This document shows, one piece after another, positions 35,101-43,212 of a stretch of 64,000 nt of DNA. The DNA lies in assembly GCA_964467925.1 (NCBI GenBank), contig CAYXSX010000004.1, positions 62,001 through 126,000 on the forward strand. Reading direction: 5' to 3'. Position 1 is the stretch's first letter. Each line of letters opens with the position of its first letter. The position numbers and the translations under genes were made by a program. The notes below the pieces were generated by a model. That model was not told the DNA's origin. It saw nothing but the letters and a program-made list of their open reading frames with translations, and made no database searches. The stretch comes from CAYXSX01 sp964467925 (GTDB lineage: Bacteria; Pseudomonadota; Alphaproteobacteria; Micavibrionales; Micavibrionaceae).

Positions 35101-35946
35101 ATGAGTGTTCAAAACCCGGACATGCCGGAAACATTTGAAATCATATTGAACGAAGCTTTTGAAAAAGCAGTTCGACAGGAAAAGGCCGCCCTGCGTCGTG
35201 TGCTTAACGATGCAATGCTGGCGCTCATAGATGCTGCCTATGCTTTAGAAGAATCCAAGATAGCGAATGATGCTCCGGCCCGGTTAACCAACACCCTTCC
35301 TGGAGAACCGAGCCTGCTGGAAGAAGAAGAGGAAAATGCAGTTCAGGAATGGGCGCAGGCCGAATCTTGTCTCGAAGCGCTCTCTTTTTTTGAGGATCAC
35401 CACCTGTCGATTGCCGGTATCCAAACCCGCTACATTCATTCTGGTGCGCTCAAACAATCAATTGATTCCATTGCTCCTGATAACACGGCTTTGCAACAAC
35501 ATCTTCTTCAACGCCTTTTCGAACGCGCCCGTACAAGCGATACCGCGCTTTTTACTTACACACATTCGCAGCCCGTACCGCAGGACTTCAAAGTTATAAT
35601 CAACGAGGCATTCAAAGCTTCTCTGAAGAATAGGTCTATGCTCTACAATTCCTCTAAAGACGCCGCCAAAGAAGCTTTCGGCGAAGAAGGTCAAGATATA
35701 GAGAGCGCTGCTTTAGAACTCAAAAGAGCAAAAGAATTTGAAGCGGGTCTAGAACTTCTTGACCGCATATATTTAGACCCAGATCGTAATATCCAAGCAG
35801 CTTCTAAAGCCATAACAACTATAACTTCCTCAGAGCTTCGAAAGCTATTTTCTTCTGTGGCAGACGAAGCAGTACAAGAGCGCCTGATGCGCTGTGTTTT
35901 CGATTCTGCCTGCGTAAATACAAACAGAGCAGCTCTTTACCTGTAA
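35101..35946 (+). CDS. Hypothetical protein with internal duplication
   Basis: 281 residues, family not recognised. Two units of about 135 residues: the first begins FEIILNEAFEKAVRQEKAAL and ends LFERARTSDTALFTY, the second begins FKVIINEAFKASLKNRSML and ends CVFDSACVNTNRAALYL. Both have a helical front, an acidic middle, and a SIAPDN/TITSSEL segment before the last helices. All helical and soluble by eye. The DNA is AT-rich (23 G or C in the first 60 bases). The duplication suggests a two-lobed binding protein; role unknown. Confidence 0.6.
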   Translation: MSVQNPDMPETFEIILNEAFEKAVRQEKAALRRVLNDAMLALIDAAYALEESKIANDAPARLTNTLPGEPSLLEEEEENAVQEWAQAESCLEALSFFEDHHLSIAGIQTRYIHSGALKQSIDSIAPDNTALQQHLLQRLFERARTSDTALFTYTHSQPVPQDFKVIINEAFKASLKNRSMLYNSSKDAAKEAFGEEGQDIESAALELKRAKEFEAGLELLDRIYLDPDRNIQAASKAITTITSSELRKLFSSVADEAVQERLMRCVFDSACVNTNRAALYL

Positions 35947-35955
35947 AGCAAAGCT

Positions 35956-36372
35956 CTATCGCGTGCGAACCAAGCCGCTTTGTTTCATCAGAGCAATGAC
36001 CCGCTTTTTATAGCGCCCGCCGACATGCGGCGTGCGGGAATGATACTGCGCAATCGCCTTTGAAAGCGATCCGGTTTCATCAAGATGGGAGCGTAAAATC
36101 CACGCTGCCACGCCCGTGTTGGTGCAGGCATCGTCACGCACCCATTGCCGCGCCACGCCCTCGGACACGCCCCAATGCTTGGCAAGTTGCGGAATCCAGA
36201 GCGTGTTGATCTGCATGGGACCGAGATCGGCCGTGCCGTTTGTATTGCGCACTTCCTGCCCGACCTTGCCGCCTTCGGCCTTGTAAATCCCCACCATCAC
36301 GGCGGGCGGTACGGAATAGGTTTGTGAAGCCAGCATGATACAAGTCGCCAGCACGGTTGCGTTCATCGCCAT
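35956..36372 (-). CDS. Lytic transglycosylase-like protein (SLT domain)
   Basis: 138 residues with CGGAGG before the ATG. The SLT core is visible: VMVGIYKAEGGKVG with the catalytic Glu, NTNGTADLGPMQINTLWIPQLAKHWG, and AIAQYHSRTPHVGGRYKKRV. It cleaves peptidoglycan between N-acetylmuramic acid and N-acetylglucosamine, like VirB1- and PilT-associated enzymes that open the wall for envelope machines. The first 20 residues are hydrophobic and may be a signal peptide. It follows the Pro-rich protein gene by 51 bases, probably as one unit. Confidence 0.82.
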   Translation of the reverse strand: MAMNATVLATCIMLASQTYSVPPAVMVGIYKAEGGKVGQEVRNTNGTADLGPMQINTLWIPQLAKHWGVSEGVARQWVRDDACTNTGVAAWILRSHLDETGSLSKAIAQYHSRTPHVGGRYKKRVIALMKQSGLVRTR

Positions 36373-36423
36373 GTTTCCTCCGGAATACTCAATCTATTAC
36401 AAATTACATTATACATTTTAACG

Positions 36424-37698
36424 TTACGCATTGTCATCGCCTTCCTCTTTTTTGGGCGGCGCTTTAAAGAACGACATGGGGTTCCCGGATGGTTTATCTG
36501 CGGGTTTTTCAGGCGGGATATCTTGCGCCGGAGCGGCGGGGGGAGTCTCACCGGGCGGAGGTGGAATTTCCGTGGGCGGAGCCGGAGGCTCGGCAGGCGT
36601 TGATGGTGCCTGATTTTCCGGTACTTCGGGCGGGGCTTGCGGCGGCACTTCTGCAGGCGGAGGTGCAGGAGGCGTATCGCCGGAAGGTTTTTTCGCAAAC
36701 ATCGCCATCGGGTTCCCCGCCGGCTTTTCTGCCGGAGGAGGCGCGGGCGGTGTTTCGCTCGCCGCTGGCGAGGCTGAAGGAGGCGGAGAAGAGGGCGGAG
36801 CTTCTTGCGCAGGTTTTTCTGCAAAAGACGCAAACGGCGATGCGGGGGGCGCTTCCTGTGGCGGCTTTTCCTCAGCAGCAGGAGCGGACGATACTGGAGC
36901 GGAAGCGGCAGAAGCGTTCGCACCGCCCGGCACCATATTTTCCGCCAAAGCCTGCAACATGGCCTGTCTTGTTTCGAATACGCTCCAAACCGTATCGGCG
37001 GAGATTTGCGCGCTCATACGCTTGGACTCATCCAGCGTCATCAATTTTTGTACTTCGCCGTTATGGGCATCCGCATAAAGATGCGCCAGAGGCCGCAGCA
37101 ATGCCAGTTCGGCCTTTTTACGCTCATCCTGCGGCATTTCCTTGCTCAAAATCGCCGCGCCCAGCGTTCCCGCGCTTGCGGAAAGTTTCGAACTTACGTC
37201 TTGCAAGAACTTGGCCTCGCTCTGACCGAAGGCGAAGGCGCCGACAGCGCTTACCACGGGTACCATCGCCTCGATATAATTCACGCCGCTTTCCAGCGTT
37301 TTGGCCGCCATTTCTTCCAGCGCCCTTGTGCTGTCTTTATCAGGCGTGAAATTGTCCGAAAAGCTGATCACAGCCTGAAGCGCCGCTCCCATTTTCTTGA
37401 TTTGCGCCTCGTCCGGCGCTCTGCCGTGCTGGCGGAAATATTCGCCCACCAGCGGACTGGCCAGCGCGGTCAGGGCAATGCGCAGGCGGTCGCCCTCGCT
37501 TCCGGCGGAATTGATGTCGATTAAATTGCCAATATCGATGCTGAATTTCACCGAAGAGGAGAGCAGAGAGGCGATTTTCTGCGCCTCGGCGGCGGCATCT
37601 TCGCTTTGTGTCGCTTCCGGCGCGCCGATAACCCCGCTCATCAGCGGCGATCCTATTTTCTCCAGCACCTGTATAAGATAGTCCGCGCGCCCGCTCAT
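36424..37698 (-). CDS. Helical protein with disordered Pro-rich tail carrying repeated NPM-F motifs
   Basis: 424 residues, family not recognised. Residues 1-255 look helical and globular, with small-residue helices (VPVVSAVGAFAFGQSEAKFLQDVSSKL). The last 170 are Pro/Ala/Glu-rich and surely disordered. Within the tail a short aromatic motif recurs: SPFASFAEKP, GNPMAMFAKKP and GNPMSFFKAPP, each followed by an acidic or Pro spacer. Such spacing suggests a multivalent binding tail. Upstream of the lytic transglycosylase on the same strand, so a cell-wall or envelope role is possible, but no signal peptide is seen. Confidence 0.6.
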   Translation of the reverse strand: MSGRADYLIQVLEKIGSPLMSGVIGAPEATQSEDAAAEAQKIASLLSSSVKFSIDIGNLIDINSAGSEGDRLRIALTALASPLVGEYFRQHGRAPDEAQIKKMGAALQAVISFSDNFTPDKDSTRALEEMAAKTLESGVNYIEAMVPVVSAVGAFAFGQSEAKFLQDVSSKLSASAGTLGAAILSKEMPQDERKKAELALLRPLAHLYADAHNGEVQKLMTLDESKRMSAQISADTVWSVFETRQAMLQALAENMVPGGANASAASAPVSSAPAAEEKPPQEAPPASPFASFAEKPAQEAPPSSPPPSASPAASETPPAPPPAEKPAGNPMAMFAKKPSGDTPPAPPPAEVPPQAPPEVPENQAPSTPAEPPAPPTEIPPPPGETPPAAPAQDIPPEKPADKPSGNPMSFFKAPPKKEEGDDNA

Positions 37699-37906
37699 TG
37701 AAACTTACGATCCATAGACATTGACTTTAGATACCCGCCTTCGGGAATGACAAGGAACGGGAAAATACAATTCCCGCCACTATTTACAAGTATAAAGCGG
37801 AATGGCGGCTGCGTACAAGAGTCTCTCGCAAAACTTGCGGATTTGCATTTTAATTTTGTAAATGCTATGACAAATATCTGCTAAATCGAATATGGGAGTT
37901 TTTATT

Positions 37907-38119
37907 ATGAGCAACGAATCCGAACAAGATGTTGTAAGATTTGCAAAGTTAGAATTAGTAACCGCTGCGGGCATTTTCCCAGTCAGATCTTTCCAAAAAA
38001 CGGCAGGATCTCAGGCTACCGAACCTCAACGTGCCATGGCCGACGGGGCATTAGGAACTGTTGAAAACTGGCTGGAACCCCATCTCGAAGAGCCTAACAA
38101 GCCCGCTTACGACGATTAA
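37907..38119 (+). CDS. Small hypothetical protein
   Basis: 70 residues from the ATG at 37907, which has GGGAG eight bases upstream. Acidic at both ends; no membrane segment, no motif recognised (EPQRAMADGALGTVENWLEPHLEEP in the second half). Its TAA overlaps the stop of the convergent DsbG-like gene in the shared TTAA. The DNA before it is AT-rich. Confidence 0.5.
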   Translation: MSNESEQDVVRFAKLELVTAAGIFPVRSFQKTAGSQATEPQRAMADGALGTVENWLEPHLEEPNKPAYDD

Positions 38120-38946
38120 CGCCCCGCGCCGATATCGGCGGCAAGCGCTTCGACATCCTTGGGCCGGCCGCGCACGATCTTGATCCCGCCGGCCTTATCG
38201 CGGTAAACGATCAGCGGCGTCACGGTTAAATCCCATGTCTGCATAACGGCGAGGTTCCGCTGCACCCCTTGCGTATTGATATCGCGCTTGGCGGGCAGGG
38301 CAGAAGCATCGCCGTCCATATGTTTCAGGAAACGCTCCCCCGGTTCCGGCGCAGCCAGAAGGAACGCGGCTTGCGCCAGAGTTTCCTCGCGGAAACCCAC
38401 GGGGATCATACGAAGCTGGATCCGCCCCTGTTCCAGATAACCGCCTTTGCGCAAATCATTGATAAAGGCGTGACAGTGCGGGCATTGCGGGTCGATAAAA
38501 CTATAGATCACGGGCGCGGAAGGGCCGCCCAGCGCGATCCAGTTGCTGCCCTCAATATCGCTGAACAAACGCTCTGCGGGGGATTGCAACTCAAATGCCT
38601 TATCGCTGCCTGTTGCTCTCGCATCGCTTGCCAGCTCGTCCAGCATAGGGTCTCCGCCCTGTTGCAGGCGCTGGACCTGCTGCACCGTAACGGCCTTGCC
38701 GTTCGCATCGAACAACACACCCATCACAAAGGCGCTGCCGTCGGGAAGAACGTAAAAATACTGTTCCTGCCCGTTTTTAACCGTCAGCCACGCATCAAAA
38801 CCGTGATCCTTGCCCATAAACCGGATTTGCGCCCCCTCATCGACCAGATTTTGGATCGGCGCCGGTAATGCGGGCAGGGTCTCCTGCGCGGAGGCAGGTT
38901 GGAAAACAAATAACAAAGGGGCCAAGGCAAGTAACAGATATTTCAT
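38116..38946 (-). CDS. DsbG/DsbC-like thiol:disulfide interchange protein
   Basis: 276 residues. Signal peptide MKYLLLALAPLLFVFQPASA. An N-terminal dimerisation-type domain (IRFMGKDHGFDAWLTVKNGQEQYFYVLPDG) precedes a thioredoxin fold with CPHC in FIDPQCPHCHAFIND and a cis-Pro loop (LTVTPLIVY). It should act in the periplasm as a disulfide isomerase or reductase; the two-domain plan fits DsbG/DsbC rather than DsbA. Many Cys-paired exported proteins in this window (the pseudopilins) are plausible clients, which is inference only. Confidence 0.85.
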   Translation of the reverse strand: MKYLLLALAPLLFVFQPASAQETLPALPAPIQNLVDEGAQIRFMGKDHGFDAWLTVKNGQEQYFYVLPDGSAFVMGVLFDANGKAVTVQQVQRLQQGGDPMLDELASDARATGSDKAFELQSPAERLFSDIEGSNWIALGGPSAPVIYSFIDPQCPHCHAFINDLRKGGYLEQGRIQLRMIPVGFREETLAQAAFLLAAPEPGERFLKHMDGDASALPAKRDINTQGVQRNLAVMQTWDLTVTPLIVYRDKAGGIKIVRGRPKDVEALAADIGAGR

Positions 38947-38986
38947 ATGAGATTCCTTATATAACTCTAATAACAGTGTAAACCAC

Positions 38987-40240
38987 TTACAGGAACAGCG
39001 TCAAAACTCCTGTATAGCCGTAAAGCCGTCCGTTGGATATTTCCCCGCCCGCGTAAAACCCGGCCAGAGGCACATCGCCGATAATTTCCCGCACCAGCGC
39101 CATTTCCCCGCTCGGCACGGGCGGAGCATTTTTTTCCGCCGGACCGAAATTCGAAAACGCCCGCGCGACGCAGGAAACGTATATTGCCGCCTTCGGGTTG
39201 AACCCTCCGGTTTCTTTCATCACGCGCTCGCGCAATTTCAAAAGACAGGATGACAAATCGCTTTTCACCGTATCGTCATCGCGCCGCACGAATAAAACGC
39301 TTTCGCCGTGGGCCACGTGCTGGGCCACCGAAATCGTGCCTTCTTCGGGGTCCATGCCTATGATATTACGGACCAGAAAATCATTCTGATCCGTCCCCGG
39401 CACGGGGAAGGCGGCATGCATTTCACCTTTCAACAGCGTATGAAATTCTTCCGGAATATGATCGGGATCGTCCAGAATAATCTCGTTCGGGTCCTTGTCG
39501 ATTTTCTTGATCGCCATGCTGCGCAGATCGTCCTCGAACACTTCGACCGCGCTTCTGCCGTCCAGCTCAATGATTGTATGTTCGTCCGCTTTAGTAACCG
39601 TATGCGCCGGGCCGATCGGGTCGCAGCCCTGCGATATGCTGGTGGCCACGGGCACTTCGCGGGAAAACACCACGCCGCTTAAGGGTCCGTCCACTACACT
39701 ACCGCGGATTTGAAAATGTTTACCGCGTGCCGAGGAAAGCCCGCCCACAAGAAACCCGCCCGTGAGGCCAGCAAATTGCCGCAGCGTATTGGCGGGATCT
39801 TCCTCCTCCAGCGGGTTGCCGTGCACCATGCCTAGCATCGGTTCATGGTCTTTCAGCCAGTGCTCCAGATCATGGCGCGGTGTTCCGTCTTCGCAGAGCG
39901 GCCCGTTGTCGGTTTTGGGAAACAGGCAGAACTCCCCTTCGCCGAAGCGCCCGATCATCGCAGAAATGGCGGGCACGTCGATCAAATCTTCGCCCACGCC
40001 GCAAATGCCGATGCCCACCGACCCCACCCAGTTCTCGATACCCAGAACCGAACGGAACAGGTTTACAATACTTTGCGCATCCTCGGCCAGCATGTCGGAA
40101 ATATAAAGGAAACCGAAATTAAAGCCGTCCCCTTCCGTGCGTGCGCCCTCCAGCGATTCCAGAACTTTTCTGGACGTATCGCGCCAATCAGTGCCCGAAG
40201 CGACCGAGGAGGCGAATTGTGAAGAAGTGTAAAGGCTCAT
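38987..40240 (-). CDS. FIST-domain sensory protein
   Basis: 417 residues covering FIST_N (FNFGFLYISDMLAEDAQSIVNLFRSVLG ... WVGSVGIGICG) and FIST_C (SVLFVRRDDDTVKSDL ... KAAIYVSCVARAF, then PLAGFYAGGEISNGRLYGYTGVLTLFL). FIST proteins bind small molecules, perhaps amino acids, and are usually coupled to signalling domains or genes. Here FIST stands alone and no kinase or cyclase is adjacent. No signal peptide, so cytoplasmic. No clear ribosome site precedes the ATG. Confidence 0.85.
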   Translation of the reverse strand: MSLYTSSQFASSVASGTDWRDTSRKVLESLEGARTEGDGFNFGFLYISDMLAEDAQSIVNLFRSVLGIENWVGSVGIGICGVGEDLIDVPAISAMIGRFGEGEFCLFPKTDNGPLCEDGTPRHDLEHWLKDHEPMLGMVHGNPLEEEDPANTLRQFAGLTGGFLVGGLSSARGKHFQIRGSVVDGPLSGVVFSREVPVATSISQGCDPIGPAHTVTKADEHTIIELDGRSAVEVFEDDLRSMAIKKIDKDPNEIILDDPDHIPEEFHTLLKGEMHAAFPVPGTDQNDFLVRNIIGMDPEEGTISVAQHVAHGESVLFVRRDDDTVKSDLSSCLLKLRERVMKETGGFNPKAAIYVSCVARAFSNFGPAEKNAPPVPSGEMALVREIIGDVPLAGFYAGGEISNGRLYGYTGVLTLFL

Positions 40241-40387
40241 TGCAGCAATTTATCACAATAAAGCACTGTTTCAATGTAAGACGGGCTTTCGTCATAATAA
40301 TATTTCCGGTTTTCTTTGAAATCGCGGTCCATAGGGTCTATATATGTATCAAATAGATTTTAACTCTTGAAAGGAGACGTAAAAACT

Positions 40388-41089
40388 ATGTCTGATCGTT
40401 CTTCACTATCGCAAACCCGCGCCCGCAGTGCCGTAGACGCAGGTTTGCAAAGCCATATGAACAGCGTCTACAGCCGTATGACGATAGGCTTGATCATTAC
40501 CGCCATCACTGCATGGCTGGTGGCAAGCTCGCCCGCGCTTCTGGCGCTGTTCCTCGGCGGACCGCAGGCTTACATCATCATGTTTGCCCCGCTGGCCGTT
40601 GTATGGTTCGGCTTTAATCCGGCGAAGATGAATTCCTCGAAACTCATGATCGCCTTTACGGCCATCAGTGTGCTTTACGGGATCAGCTTCTCAACCATCG
40701 CGCTGGCCTTCAGCGGCGAATCCATCGCCCGCGCGTTCTTTATTACGGGCGGCATGTTCGCAGGGCTTAGCATCTTCGGCTATACCACGAAAAAGGATCT
40801 GACCGCACTCGGCACCTTCGCCGTGATGGCAATCCTCGGTGTACTACTCATCAGCATCGTCGGCTTGTTCGTAGGCTTCTCCAGCCAGGTGCAAATGCTG
40901 ATTTCCGTTGTGGCGATACTGGCATTTTCCGGCATTACAGCCTTTGAAACCCAGCGCACCAAGGAAAGCTATAACGTGGCCCACGGCAAGGAAGGCAACA
41001 GTCGCCTTGCATGGTCTTCCGCTTTAAGTCTGTATATCAGTTTCGTGGCGATCTTCATCCACGTGCTTCAACTGATGCAACAACGTTAA
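40388..41089 (+). CDS. Bax inhibitor-1 / YccA family membrane protein
   Basis: 233 residues from the ATG at 40388 (AAAGGAG upstream). Seven hydrophobic helices, the first being MTIGLIITAITAWLVASSPALL; the end has the family motif SALSLYISFVAIFIHVLQLM with the pore-region Asp missing from the usual LYxDxxNLF pattern. Members include E. coli YbhL and YccA; some act as pH-sensitive calcium leak channels, YccA modulates FtsH. The exact role here is unknown. An intrinsic terminator follows. Confidence 0.9.
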   Translation: MSDRSSLSQTRARSAVDAGLQSHMNSVYSRMTIGLIITAITAWLVASSPALLALFLGGPQAYIIMFAPLAVVWFGFNPAKMNSSKLMIAFTAISVLYGISFSTIALAFSGESIARAFFITGGMFAGLSIFGYTTKKDLTALGTFAVMAILGVLLISIVGLFVGFSSQVQMLISVVAILAFSGITAFETQRTKESYNVAHGKEGNSRLAWSSALSLYISFVAIFIHVLQLMQQR

Positions 41090-41112
41090 GCACAAGGCCC
41101 ATATTGAATAAC

Positions 41113-41142
41113 AAAAGCCCTGCACTGATGCGGGGCTTTTTT
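41113..41142 (+). terminator. Intrinsic terminator after the Bax-inhibitor gene
   Basis: Stem aaaagccc / gggctttt around a short loop, ending TTTTTT. It stands between this gene and the convergent collagen-repeat pseudopilin gene and may serve both. Confidence 0.85.
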
Positions 41143-41169
41143 ATTGCGTTGATTGATTGGCTACCGGCT

Positions 41170-42480
41170 TTACATGCCGCCTTGCTGCTCACACTGCCAG
41201 CCTGAGCTTGTACATACACAGCCAATCGGTTGAGGAGGAGTGCCGCCGCAAGCACCACCGCCGCCGCCACCGCCGCCATCGCTTCCGGCAGGACCTTGGG
41301 GTCCTTGAGGGCCTTGTGGTCCCTGAGGACCTTGGGGCCCTTGCGGACCAGTTCCGCCAGAAGGCCCTTGCGGCCCTTGAGGGCCGGGCGGGCCGGGCAG
41401 AAGACCAACGCATACTGCATTACCGCTGCTGTTTATACCTTGCAAAGTCTCACCGCCGGGGCACATAAGCGCGAGGTTCTTCAACAACGGCACCCAGCCA
41501 TCGTTTGAGCAGAACATGATCTGGTCTTGCCCGGCATCGTAACGAAGTGCCCCGCGGTTACCACTAGTACAGGCAATACCGGAATCCCCCAGACCAACCT
41601 CGCCGTCAACATCAAGTGTGGAACGGGGGTCTATGGTGCCAATACCCACTCTTTCATCAATATTGCGGTTATAGATATCGCGGGAGTTAAGCGCGGTATA
41701 GGCCCAGAACTGATCGTTCAAACCATCGGCAAGGGCGAAAACAATATCATCGTCATAAAAATTATTATTGTCTCCCAAGCTGCGGTTTAGCTCGCTGAAA
41801 ACGGCATCACCGTCACAATTCTCACTATCGCCATCATTAACGTTGCATGATTCAGGATAAGGAACTCCGCTGGCACTATAGCTTCCCGCCCCGTCGCGGC
41901 CATGCGAAATAAGCGCGAAAGGTGCGTTTTGCATTGGTGGCCCTTGAGTAAGATTAACCGTTATAGCGCCGGGTAATTTTTGAAAAACCGCCCCTTTTTC
42001 TTCGGCCAAGCTCTCTGTAATCGCGTAAGTCATCCTGTTGCCGAAGGGATCGAGCATAAGCTGGGATGAAATTCCGAGTGAACGGGTGGGCACGGTGCCT
42101 ATAATCACCCGGCCATTGGCCGTATTTACGGCTGTTATAGCACCTGTAGTGAGGCAGGCAGCAGAGGGCACCGTATAATCTCCGCCATCATCGCGCTGCT
42201 CCATACCAAACTCGGGGCTTTCAGGCGGCGCAGCCGGATCGGCAGGACAAGGGTAACGACCCAGCGTATCGATAGCGACCTCGTCGTCGTCCAGATCCTG
42301 CATGATGAATTCACGCAAGGCATTACGGACAAGGTTGTGATTTTCAACCAGCTTCGCCTCACGCTGCTGCTCTATAAAAATCGTATAGGCACGCGCAAAA
42401 CCGGCCACAAGCAAACCGATAATAATAATGACAATGGAAAGTTCTATCAGTGTAAAACCGTTGGGTTTTTGATATTTCAT
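41170..42480 (-). CDS. Large pseudopilin with collagen-like tail
   Basis: 436 residues. Leader of eight (MKYQKPNG) then FTLIELSIVIIIIGLLVAGFARAYTIF: prepilin cleavage after Gly8 with Glu5 at residue 13. The head shares units with the 25-29 kb pair: RVGIGTIDPRSTLDVDGEV and ACTSGNRGALRYDAGQDQIMFCSNDGWVPL. After it come 13 Gly-X-Y triplets (mostly GPQ), then a poly-Gly run and a Cys-rich end (GCVCTSSGWQC). Gly-X-Y runs can form collagen triple helices; joined to a pilin helix they would give a trimeric stalk. Upstream is tRNA-Ala. Function inferred as adhesion or spacer. Confidence 0.75.
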   Translation of the reverse strand: MKYQKPNGFTLIELSIVIIIIGLLVAGFARAYTIFIEQQREAKLVENHNLVRNALREFIMQDLDDDEVAIDTLGRYPCPADPAAPPESPEFGMEQRDDGGDYTVPSAACLTTGAITAVNTANGRVIIGTVPTRSLGISSQLMLDPFGNRMTYAITESLAEEKGAVFQKLPGAITVNLTQGPPMQNAPFALISHGRDGAGSYSASGVPYPESCNVNDGDSENCDGDAVFSELNRSLGDNNNFYDDDIVFALADGLNDQFWAYTALNSRDIYNRNIDERVGIGTIDPRSTLDVDGEVGLGDSGIACTSGNRGALRYDAGQDQIMFCSNDGWVPLLKNLALMCPGGETLQGINSSGNAVCVGLLPGPPGPQGPQGPSGGTGPQGPQGPQGPQGPQGPQGPAGSDGGGGGGGGACGGTPPQPIGCVCTSSGWQCEQQGGM

Positions 42481-42614
42481 GGCCGCCTTTTTGTTATTTT
42501 AGGAAGGGCAAAATAAATATCTTTCCCCTTCTTTAAGGGTACTATATTTCGGGCCGTTTATAAAATTTTTTATGAAAGATGGTGCCTGTATCTTTATCAG
42601 GGCTTTGAAAAAAT

Positions 42615-42690
<76 letters not shown>

Positions 42691-42864
42691 GTTTAGAAAA
42701 CATTATTCTGCGAAGCAGGATTAGGTTTTCAAACGCCCTCCGTAGCCTTGGCGAAGGAGGGCTTAACCAAGTAGCGCGAAACATATAAAGAATAACGCCC
42801 GATTTCAAGCAATAATTTGCCACGCCCTGCCGTCTTTGGTAAATATAAAGGGCAAGGAGTTTTC

Positions 42865-43194
42865 ATGAATCCGTCCCGCCTTTCTTTTCTCGCCGCACTG
42901 GTTTTAATTTTCTCAAGCCCCGCCGCGCTGGCCGCCCCGCCCGATGAATTCGGTGCGCGTTTTTCCGGCAAGGCTCCGGCAGCGCTGGGCGACGATCCCG
43001 ATATTTTCGCCGATTTTCTTGCCGGATACGAACCGGCAGCGGGCGGTTTTGTAGATCTTATTCAGCAGGAAGAAGAAAACAAATCCGCAAAACCGCGCAA
43101 TACCTATAAGCCCCGATCAGGCGGCGGTTTTCGCGCACCGCGACTGACGGAAGACAACAGCCGCTATCTTGTACGCAAGCGCTCCGGCGAATAG
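42865..43194 (+). CDS. Small exported hypothetical protein
   Basis: 109 residues from ATG 42865 with AAGGAG upstream. Signal peptide MNPSRLSFLAALVLIFSSPAALA cut before APP. The mature part is short and low in motif (DIFADFLAGYEPAAGGFVDLI) with a basic, Arg/Ser-rich end. It is 18 bases before the O-antigen ligase gene on the same strand; co-transcription is likely. Function unknown. Confidence 0.6.
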   Translation: MNPSRLSFLAALVLIFSSPAALAAPPDEFGARFSGKAPAALGDDPDIFADFLAGYEPAAGGFVDLIQQEEENKSAKPRNTYKPRSGGGFRAPRLTEDNSRYLVRKRSGE

Positions 43195-43212
43195 GGCCGA
43201 AGAATATTGCCA

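Noticed and set aside
36489..37349. A 286-codon open frame on + opposite the Pro-rich gene
   Set aside because: It comes from the complementary strand of GC-rich Pro codons; no ribosome site and no family features.
41280..41400. Short regular repeats that might suggest a CRISPR array
   Set aside because: They are the DNA of the Gly-X-Y collagen triplets, in frame, without spacers.
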